Shown here piece after piece: positions 43,414 through 52,697 of a stretch of DNA of 64,000 bases (positions within the stretch are counted from its first letter, which is position 1; each line of letters starts with the position of its first letter). The translations under genes were made by a program, and so were the position numbers. The notes beneath the pieces are model-generated. The model ran no database searches and had not been told where the DNA came from. It saw nothing but the letters and a program-made list of their open reading frames with translations. This DNA comes from Wurfbainia villosa (Eukaryota > Streptophyta > Magnoliopsida > Zingiberales > Zingiberaceae): contig CM045990.1 of NCBI GenBank assembly GCA_025175895.1, positions 56,049,704 to 56,113,703 on the forward strand. Direction: 5' to 3'.

Positions 43414-46400
43414 TATGGAACTGTCACATTAACGTTCCCTCTATGACTGTCCCATACACGAAAAAAAAAGAAGTAAATCGAAAAGTTCTCACATGGACAA
43501 CCTCAACAGCTCCAATTTTCCTAGTTTATTATTTTATTTGAAAGAAAATTTTATAAATTCGTTATAACTAGAGAGTTCTCACTCGAACCGCGATTATCTA
43601 AGAGCCAAACTGAACACCCTTGTCGCTGCACGATAGCTACGGTGGCAAAAGAATACATATATAGTCTTGCATAGACGTGGCTTTATAATGCAATTTACTG
43701 ATCGATCAAAGTAGGTACAGATTCTTTGCAAAATAATAATAAGTCAAGAACGAAGAATTTGGTGAACTGTTTAAGCAAGTACTTAGAAGCATTAGATGAA
43801 CTGAAACTAACTTAAATTTATATCGCAACTTTTTTTTTCCACAACCAGCAAAATCATTTCTTTAACCACTTCAACCTGCTACAAACTCTCTTCCTGATTC
43901 TTGATTATAGTACTGTCCCCAAAACAATGTCGTCGGTTCAATAATTAAGCCGCTCTTCTAATTAACTGAGAAATGAACTTGCTACAAGCAATTAATCTGT
44001 ATAATAAGACAGCCGAATCCAGCCTCGTGTTTAAATAAAAGAATTTTTCTAAATTTTTTGGCTACATGGAATTAACCAAGCATTTCACTTTGTATCAGAT
44101 TATATCATTAATAATATTCAAATCTTTGCAATCAAACTTCTAATTATGTTACTCCATCTCCCTTTGTGTTTGTCTCTCATATTCTAATTAATTAATATAT
44201 GTATTAAAGGAGTATTAATAATCAGTTTCCAATTGGTACATAACTCACTGTTTCAAAACTATCCCAGTGTTATTCAGATATTGCCAACTTCTTTAGTGCA
44301 GATGGAGATTTTAGTTTCAGATGATGAAATTTCATCGATTTTCCTTACAAAAAAACATTTTTTTCCTACATGCTCTATAAAACATAAGATATATGTTGGT
44401 GCAATCGACCCATGTCACAATTGACTAGACTCGAGTGGGACTCGAATTAGATTTTGATGTTTGACAATGGTTTGTCAATTGTTTGACAATATGGGTTGGA
44501 TCATATGTTGACTATATGACTAGTGGATGATTGAGATATCCAAGGTCATATGGGAGAGAATGTTAGGAGGAGATTGTTGGAGCAATCAGCCTCAAGTCAA
44601 AAGTTGACTAAGTTTGAGTGAGACTCGAGTGGAAGTCCAAGATTGGAGTCTTGGCAATGGAGAAGTCCAAGTATCGATACTTGGCAAGGAGAAGTCCAAG
44701 AATGAATTCTTGGCAATGGAGAAGTCCAAGTATGGATACTTGACAAGAAAAAGTCCAAGGGTGGAGTCTTGACAAGGGAAAGTCCAAGTATGAATACTTG
44801 GCAAAGGAAAAGTCTAAGGGTGTAGTTTTGGTCGTGTAAGTCCAAGTGTATAGTCTTGGCAATGAAAGTCCAAGTTTGGAGACTTGGTAAAGGTAGACCT
44901 GATAACATGACATAGCTGATGGAAGCACTTGAAGGTTAGGGCCAAAGGTGAGGAATCATGGACTCGTACTAAGGACTTGAGGTTGATGGAAGTGACTTGA
45001 AGGCTTAGATCTAGACTAAGAGTACCCGATAACATGACAAAGTCGATAGAAGCACTTGAAGGCTAGTGGGAAGGATAAAGGAGTCGTGGAGGACTTGGAT
45101 GGACCTTGAGGGCGTGAGACTGATGAAAGTGACTAGAAGACTTAGGTCTATACTGAGGGTGAATGTCAAGTATGAGGGGATCATACTTGAGTTAAACTTC
45201 ACTTTTGAAGTTTACCAGTCGACTGGTGGTATTGGTCAGTCGACTGGTCGAGTGCACTGCACTCAGGAGGCTTAGTTGACTCGGGCAGTCGACTGAGGCT
45301 ATGACCCAGTCGACTAGTCGAGTAGTCGGCTGAGGCTCAACTATTGACTTATGGCTCTGACACTCGACTAGTGGCTTGTGCGATCCACTTTGGCTAGTCA
45401 TTGCTAGTAATGAGCGATCGACCATAATAGACAGACACGGAATGTCTCGTAGTCATTGGCTTATGACGATCTTTTGAGTAAGGGCAGTCGATTGGTCAAG
45501 CAGAATCTGACGTGGATTAGTTCGTTGTGAGACAATAGATAGGTGGGCAGTCGACTGGTGGGTAAGGTCAGTCGACTGCTTAGCAGAAATTAGCTCGAGC
45601 AGAGACATTATAAGGAGCTCGAGAAGGAGAAAGAAGATAACAGCTCTTGGGCGATTTTGAGGCGAAGTACTGCTGCATTTCAGGTCTTCAAAGGCATCCA
45701 AAGCAACCAAACAAGCCCTCAAGCAAAGCTCACTTCTTGTAAAGTGTTTTTGTCCTTTGTTTTGTATTTCATTTATCTTGTTGTTTGGTTGTAAGCTCAT
45801 CATTATAAGAGGTTTCTTCACCTCCGATGTCTACCGAGGAGGATAAGTTCATAGTGAGGGTAGATCACTAGAGCATCACCATGGAGTAGGAACTAGGGTT
45901 TCGAACCATGTAAAATCTTGGTATTGTGTTTGTGTCTAGTATTCGTTTCTATTGTTTTTGTATATTCCACTGTGCTAATGTTTTGTAGAGACACGAACAC
46001 ACTAACGCAATCGAGAGAAATCGACAAACGTTGTCCCAACAATATGCTTGAGACACTAAATCGTATTAGGTGAGGTGTTTTTGGTAACAATTAAGACTTA
46101 GATGGATTTGGAAAGTACACGTCTTTAGGATAAATTAATTATTAATCCATCTTCATATATGTCCATCTCAGCTTAACATATGTTTTTGTCATTTTATTAT
46201 CTGTTGAAGGATACACCTAATTGCTCTCATGTAAGTATTTTTTTTCTTCCAATATAATCTCCCACATTTATTTATCATTCTCATCTCTAATTTCCAATTT
46301 GTCCAATGCTAACTCATAAAGCATGGTTGGTGGCACCACGACACTCCAAAGTTTTATCTTTTAACCCAAGAGGGATACAACGATCATACAAGACTTTAGA

Positions 46401-49400
46401 ACCTCTCCATTTTGATAATTCATCATATTGGTCACAAAAAAGTAGCAGAATCAACACACCATAATTAGAAATTTCAAGAAAATAGAAGACAATCAACCAC
46501 AAGTATTATGAGTAAGAACTTTCAAGAATCGCTCACCGGAGGAGTTATTGATGGTAGAGTCTGCTGATGAGATAGCACAAAATCACCAGAGGTAACCGGG
46601 CATGATGTCTCCTTGCAAAGATCTATCTCTTCATGGTCAACATGGAAAAAGAAATAATTGACATCAATTATCAACTTCCCCGCTGATATCTCATCCCCTG
46701 CATCAAAACATCAAAATTAAATATGTGATCAAACAAAAGATAGCTATCAGTGTGGCTCATTTTTATTCTGGAAAGAAACTAATTTCATTTAAAAAATAAG
46801 GGTAGGAAGATGTCAATTTATCCCTTACAGTAGGATATGATTACTTTCAATAGGAACTGAGGTAAGATACAAGCAGTACCAACTGAAATCCAAAACATAG
46901 ATAATAGATAAAATTAGTTACTAGAAATGGCAACAAAGCCCTATATAATATCTTCTTGTAACACTAGGAATGGTTAGCCAACAAAATTAAACATGTTTCT
47001 AACTTCGTATGTTTGTCCATCCGTAGAGCCCAAAGTGGAAATAGCTTTCAAGCACCGTGTAGAAATCCAGTTGATATACTCTACATTTGTATATGAAAAA
47101 AAAGGCTTTTAGGTCAGTTGAGAGAGAGAGAGAGAGTTCAGATATTGATAAATTCAAGCTCCTTTAACAACTTTTAAGTGATGTGGCGATATACTAATTT
47201 ATATCAATTCAGTTGGCCCTGCGGACAATACTGTGCACTATTGCCATATGTTTCCATCTAACTCACAATCACTATCTAAAATGGGTCAGAAACTGAAGTG
47301 GCTAGCCGAATTTTACCGATCAAACCATTCTTTGCAAACCAGAATGCCAATTTGATTGGTCAATCCACTTTCGAGTTCAAAAAACAATTAATAAAATCAG
47401 TGGTATCACATTTGTATAATTGTCCTATGGTTATGTTGTGTTGATTTGTAAATTTTGTAAGAAATATTAAGAGTTCTAGAAGACGAACTTGGGAAATAAT
47501 TTAGGTAGAAGTTCGCAGACTAAATGAAGGAATATGTGGAAGCTTGGCACATCTCAAACAGAAATGGCAGCTCATTAGTGCATCTATCAACACCGGTCAG
47601 AGCCAACATTTGAAAGTGTCATATCAAAATGGAAAACGATGTTTGCTCAAGAGTATAACAATTTGGAGCTTTAGATGAAATCTAGAATAACATTTAGAGT
47701 AAACAAGAACTCAGAATAAACATTTGGAGAGGGTTACAAAATTTAAGATTTTGCTTCTCTCCTTGGCAGAGATCAGTTCTGATGCAAGGCCCAGCAAAGC
47801 TTGAGGCTGATGGCAAAGACCATCGTCAGTGTTTCAACTTTGGTGCAATGTTAACATCTATTCAATCGTCTTTTCCACTAGCCAAGGTTATTTCTGTCAT
47901 TGTTTTTCTAGTATATGCGGGGCCAATCCAAACTGATTCAGATATTCTCTACTCCGACAAGACAATAATATCTCCAAGAACAACTGATACTCTCCCTCAG
48001 CAACCAAAGCTCAAGTTAGTGTCCATTCCCTTGTCAGCAATGTACTGTATATCGATAGATTTTGTTGTTTAAGGATCTCTATATTGTACAACAAAAGATT
48101 GGGGACGGAGGGCTTAGGTAAAAATTCTGGCACTGATTGGAATGACTATTTTGCTCCATTCATGGTTATTCTGTCCATGAATTGGGGTTGTGGATCAGGA
48201 AGGGACAAAGAGCTTTGTCTATGTTCCGATAATGGCCTACTTTTACCATGCATCTTAAAAATCCAATTATCAACATCACTGAGTTGGCATATTTCTTGTA
48301 GGAGTTATACTATACCTCAATTTGTCAACTTGTAATCTTCATCGCTACTTTTGAGCATTGGTTGTGATTTAAGGCACATGTATTTATATTACCAGGGCAA
48401 ATTCTAAATGAAAATTCTCTTAATATGAACTTGGAGTGCACAATCTCCATTATGAATAACTGGAATTGCATTATCATGGTATATTTTTAATTGAAGTTTG
48501 CTTGAGAATCAAGATGCATTTTGTGTGCGTCAATTCCATGACAAACAATAGGAAACTAATTTTACAATTATCAACCAAAGAAAGCAAGGACATGTATACT
48601 AAAGGAGAAAAGCAATGAAAATAAGTGACTGCAAGCATGCTATCCTACCAGTAAATGCTGAGATATTGAATGTAGTTTGCTCGCCCCTTGAAATGGGATA
48701 TGGAGATATGTCAACTCCACTAACCTTGACAGAATAATTTGCATTCTTTTCTGCAAAAAATCACACAGCGGATAAATACTAAGTGACACAAACTAAAGAA
48801 CATATCAAACAAAGCTTCTAAGAAAAAAGTTGCATAAAAATGTTCATGTAATCACCCCTGAGAATAATGATGATCTCATAGCATTCACCATTTTAACATA
48901 AAAGCAAGATTAATTTGTTATTTTACATAGCCGCTGACCAAACAAACATAAAAAATGCATTAAAAAATTAATGACCAGTTGAAGTTGATAGAAATTGCAT
49001 TAAAAATTGATCTACTATGCCAAGTTACATTGTGTTCCTACTAAACAAGTAGGCATCTGATCAACTGACTGGTCATAATGACTGAACTCAAACTCGCTAA
49101 CCTAATAAGGGAATACCACCAAGAAACGATTTCTAACACAAAAACCTGACAGCAACAAACAGGAACCTCAGAAGTAAATAAACTGTAAGAAATATAGAAT
49201 TGCCGGAAGAGAAAAAAAAAAGAGACGTGAAGGGAATAGCTGCAGTATTTGATGGAGATGGAGCATACGTCCAAGCAAAATAGCAGAAGCAGCCCCTAGA
49301 AGCTCGGTATGATGGTTAGGGCAGTAGAGTGACAACCATGCTGCCACGGTTCCATCCCTCCTTTGAGCATTGCTCTTTGAAATTTTAAGTTAAACCCTTG

Positions 49401-50299
49401 CTCCTTGGAGTTCCAAATGTGAGTCTGGCCGAAACATGGGTCATCCACTGATCCCATCGCACTCTCTTGATTTATCCGGATGGACGGTATCCGTGGGACA
49501 AAACCAATAAATTCCAAGGTTTAGTCAGGCCAGGCCTGGACATCTGGGTTATCAAAAAAAAAAAATGCAGAAGTAAAGGCACTCAGCAATGCAAGATCCA
49601 CGACGCTAATAAGTTTCTTCACTTGAGATTGAAAAGAATCCTAGCTATTTACGGACCTATCGTACAAGCAGGCATACGATCAACCGACTGGTGACCATCA
49701 CCAACCTAATCAACGTATAACTGGGCCCAAAACTCCCTAACCTAACAAGGGAATACCACCAAAACCCCATTTTTACCGCACATAACTTGCCCAGCAACAA
49801 ACCGGGACCTCACTGTAAGAAACACAGAATCGACCAGCAGAGGAAACAAAGAGATGAGAGGAATAAGTGCTGTACTTGACGTCGATGGTGACAGCGCAAG
49901 CACGCAAGAAGAAGAGTCGGAGAAGGTTAGGCACTAGATCTACGGCCCCTTTAAGATCCTTCGGAATCCCTAGCAATTATAGCACTGCCGAACATGTTGG
50001 CAGCCGATCAACTGATTAGTGACCATCGCGAACTTAATCTAAGTACAAGTGAACTCAAAATTCTCCAATCTAACAAGGGATCACCACCAAAAATCCACAC
50101 TTAACACCGAAAACCCAGCCCAGCAACAAATCGGAACCACAAGAGTTAATAGACTGTAAGAAGCATAACATCCATCAACAGAGAAAAAGGAGGGGCGAGG
50201 GCAATTACTGCAGTATTCGACGTCGATGGAGACGGCGCAAGCAACCAAGCAGAGGACCAGGAGAAGCGAAATCACTCGGCGGTGCGAGATCGACGCCAT
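43103..50299 (-). CDS. ML-domain (MD-2-related lipid-recognition) secreted protein
   Basis: Small lipid-binding protein of the ML family, related to phosphatidylglycerol/phosphatidylinositol transfer proteins, likely vacuolar or extracellular. Four exons on the minus strand: 50299-50209, 48750-48649, 46697-46537, 43222-43103. Phases close, 474 nt, 157 aa. Residues 1-24 are a signal peptide (MASISHRRVISLLLVLCLVA). The mature part reads IDVEYCKKNANYSVKVSGVD, PYPISRGEQTTFNISAFTG, GKLIIDVNYFFFHVDHEEID, LCKETSCPV, GSYTLTMNIKGDDGKQLTC and FGFSIGF. This gives the conserved cysteines and the C-terminal GSYTLTM...LTCI.F.FSIGF pattern. Introns 1 and 2 are 1.5 and 2.0 kb. Intron 3 (3.3 kb) carries a solo LTR. 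The first exon exists in three tandem copies, of which only the distal one is used. Confidence 0.9.
43379..43411. repeat. (TA)n microsatellite in ML intron 3
   Basis: About 16 TA units. Confidence 0.85.
43464..43640. repeat. dispersed repeat, copy 2 (partner at 36701-36850)
   Basis: Shares ordered blocks with 36701-36850: GTAAATCGAAAAGTTC, ACATGGACAACCTCA, AATTTTATAAATTCGT, AGAGCCAAACTGAACA and GTCGCTGCA. It lies in ML intron 3. Confidence 0.6.
44633..44893. repeat. 29-30 bp tandem array with hairpin units
   Basis: Nine units begin at about 44633, 44663, 44692, 44721, 44751, 44780, 44810, 44838 and 44865 with the theme AAGTCCAAG-(8-9 nt)-CTTGGCAA. CCAAG and CTTGG within each unit are complementary, often extended (CCAAGTAT..ATACTTGG), so each unit can form a small hairpin. 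There are no unique spacers. Confidence 0.88.
45220..45580. repeat. CAGTCGACTG-rich block in the LTR
   Basis: At least seven copies of CAGTCGACT(G/A) or close variants (CCAGTCGACTGG, GGCAGTCGACTG, GTCAGTCGACTG) lie within about 360 bp. Each is a 10-12 bp palindrome. Confidence 0.7.
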
Positions 50300-50350
50300 C
50301 GATAAGTTTTCTTCGCTCGAGATTGAGACGAATTTGTAGATCTCGTTTCT
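49044..50350 (-). repeat. three tandem copies of the ML first-exon region
   Basis: Copy 1 about 49995-50350 (used), copy 2 about 49661-49980, copy 3 about 49044-49650 (interrupted by a SINE). All share, on the plus strand, GATCAAC(T/C)GA(C/T)T, AAGGGA(A)T(A)CCACCA, CAGCAACAAA, ACTGTAAGAA and the exon-end block (GTATTCGACGTCGATGGAGA in copy 1). The copies keep the order of intron-start plus exon 1. Confidence 0.85.
49290..49566 (+). mobile_element. tRNA-derived SINE inside decayed exon copy 3
   Basis: Flanked by the direct repeat GCAGAAG (49283-49289 and 49567-49573). The 5' part has an A-box-like GGTTAGGGCAGTAGAG (about 49315-49330) and a B-box-like GGTTCCATCCC (49348-49358), and the 3' end is TCTGGGTTATC plus 11 A (49555-49565). 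Removing it restores colinearity of copy 3 with copy 1 (AGAAG(C/T)(G/A)AA..CACTC..GC..TGC(G/A)AGATC). Family name not known. Confidence 0.75.
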
Positions 50351-51243
50351 TCTCCACGAGAACGAGGGAATAACGAACAGATAGAACTTCTAATTTATTT
50401 TTCAAAAATTATTCAATAATGCCATTTTTATTTCTCAAATATAAATAAATAAATTTTATGGAAACGCCCTTAAAAGAGTTTAAAGTTTTATTTTTTTCTT
50501 CAAAAATACCTTTTTTAAATAAAATTACCTACCTACCCTTTATGATAATAAATATAGTTAGAACGTAATAAATTATGTAATGGCTCTTTTAGTCGTTGAT
50601 ATATCATTATTATTTAGTCAAATATTAAAACTTTTATATTTGATAAATGGCTTAAGAATTCAACAATATTTGAGCACTAAATCTTGATTAAAATTTATAA
50701 TATGATACAAGTATTGATGATTATCTATTAATGATGAAGACTAATGACATTAATTAATGAAGATAACAACATACTTAATGAGAAAGTATCTCTTGAAATA
50801 GCAATATAGTGAATGAAGGGAGACAAACTCAATGAAAAGGTCAGCATGTGAATATGAAATGATTTATTGGATTTTTAAGATGTTTAAATAAACTGGGTCA
50901 TGTACCAAATCCTACGAATCCTTGTTAGGCTGATTTGCTTCTGGATTTGATTATCCATAGTTTGTCGATCATCAACGACCGTCGATCGCAAGATCCACGG
51001 TCAATATTACGATGTCACCGCCAGTTCATTCCCACAATAAAACAGTTAAATCTGTTAAAAGGAATAAGAAGAAAAGGACAAAAAAGGCTGGCATCCTCTG
51101 CTCAAACTCCCCCTTCAAATCCTCGAATTTCAATGCTTTTCTACCTGCAAAATTTGATTTTGATGCGACAATGCCATGCTTCATGCGTCACCGAGACGAT
51201 CGATTCGCCATTCGGCAGATGATTTTTCGTTCGGATGCAGTGA

Positions 51244-51530
51244 AGAACCCTAGCGGGACGATGCGATGAAGGTTTTCTGGCGAAATCAGGAACAGGACTG
51301 CACCATGGCGGCCATGGCGCTTTCTTCTCCTCCGTTCGCGATCTCTTTGATCCTGCCGATGTCGATTCCTTCGGCGTCCGTTTTGGCTCCCTGGGCGTTT
51401 CCGCCGACGGCGATGCCGAGCGTTCCTCGCGCGCGCTCTTCCACCTGTCACCGGCGACCAAGATCGCGTTTTTGTTCCCCACCAACTCCGACCTCACTTC
51501 CGCACCGCCTCCTCGACGCTCTTCCGCACC
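51244..51530 (+). pseudogene. coding-like fragment without start codon
   Basis: An open frame after a TGA (51241-51243), with no in-frame ATG near its start, has strongly coding-like codon pattern: SSVRDLFDPADVDSFGVRFG, SLGVSADGDAERSSRALFHL, SPATKIAFLFPTNSDL. It then degrades into a T-rich frame. The opposite strand is also open (118 codons), as is common for such GC-rich DNA. It is probably a decayed or captured exon. Family not recognised. Confidence 0.3.
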
Positions 51531-51823
51531 AATTAGATTTTTTTATATGTATTTTTTAAAAATTAAATTTTAAATTCTAGACAAGGGCAGCAACTCTTCC
51601 TCAAGGTCCACTCTGGCTATTCAACCAACTCTCAATGCACATCGTACTTTCGTTTGTTTTTCACGGTAGATTTACAGAAATAGATCATCGGATTATAAGA
51701 AATGAATTTTTTTTTTTTATATCTCACGGGAAAGATATATAGATGATAACTAATATATATAGATGTTGTATTATAAGATAATGAATCAATCTTTTATAAA
51801 TAAGAGGATATCGTCCTTTCATA

Positions 51824-51938
51824 TCTTAGTTATTAGTTTCAAGAATCAAAGATCTATCGTGATTTATCTTTCTTACGATAATTCGAAAGCAAATTAATAA
51901 GGACTATTAGGTTGACGAATTTCAATCTTCTTATATCA
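51824..51938. repeat. dispersed repeat, copy 2 (partner at 21808-21925)
   Basis: CTTAGTTATTAGTTTCAAG, then AAAGATCTATCGTGATTTAT, TTACGATAATTCG and TAGGTTGACGAATT parallel CTAGTTACTAGTTTCAAG, AAAGACCTTCCGTGATTTAC, TTATGATGGTCCGG and TAAGTTGATGTATT at 21808-21925 (LPR intron 2). Same orientation. Confidence 0.6.
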
Positions 51939-52697
51939 TAGAAATGAACTTTTGAATCCGATGATAATTTTAAATTTCACGTCGATTTATGTCTATCTAT
52001 AGTAAAATCTATATCATTTTAATCAATTGATCATTTCGATGGGACAATTTAACTGTGCTGATCCATTTAGTTCGAGCGATGCAAAAGCTCGCGATTTTAA
52101 TTTATAATTATATGCAAACAAGGACAAATTTTCAGATAAAAAATGGGTGAAAGTGAAAACAGTGTCATTTTAATTTAAGAAAAATAAAATAAAATGGAAC
52201 TTTTAAAATAGAATGTTTTTTTAACAGTAATGAAAATAAAAGAGCGTCATTTTAATTTTTATATTATTCTTTTTATAAAACTTTATAATGGAGTGTATTT
52301 TAATTTGATTAAAATTCTAAGGTGTTATTTGGTAAAATGGCCATGAATAATTGATTTAATTAATTCGTTAAAATTTAAGCATATGAGTTGGTGATGAGTA
52401 ATGTAATTAAATACGTTTGGGTGAATGGCTTGGTTATGACGATAATTTAAAAAAGACTGTTTTTTCTAATTTTGCCCTTAATAATATCGCAGAAGGTCAA
52501 AATAAAAGTTTTAAAAACTTTTGGTATGACAATGTTAAATGGTTGTCAAATGGCTGCAGGAGGTAAAGTGAAAATATTCATAAAGTTTGGGGGCAACTAG
52601 AAATTTCTCTGGCAAATAATACTGCTCCCGGAGCCCCTCTTTCTCCTTCGCCTCTCCCGCTCCGGCCCTCGCCTTCTTCCCCCTTGAAACCCTAGCC

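Larger units (their letters stand above)
44394..46041 (+). mobile_element. probable solo LTR in ML intron 3
   Basis: Starts TGTTGGTGCAATC and ends TTGTCCCAACA, so the ends are the short inverted pair TGTTGG/CCAACA. Flanks are ATATA (44389-44393) and ATATG (46042-46046), a 5-bp target duplication with one mismatch. No gag-pol sequence is inside. It contains a 29-30 bp tandem array, a CAGTCGACTG-rich block (about 45220-45580) and a 3' region with GTGTTTTTGTCCTTTG and a polypyrimidine character. A second TGTTGGAGCAATC start lies at 44575, so the 5' ~60 bp is duplicated inside. A copia-type origin is a guess from the ends. Confidence 0.65.
50351..52697. other. intergenic between ML and BSD genes
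   Basis: Promoter side of both divergent genes. It is AT-rich except for a GC-rich coding-like patch at 51244-51530. A dispersed-repeat copy lies at about 51824-51938. Confidence 0.5.

Noticed and set aside
44633..44893. CRISPR-like array
   Set aside because: Units are adjacent with no unique spacers, in a plant LTR, and without cas genes. It is a tandem repeat.
47782..48072. 96-codon ORF in ML intron 2
   Set aside because: No recognised motif, ordinary codon use, and it lies inside an intron of a complete gene; likely chance.
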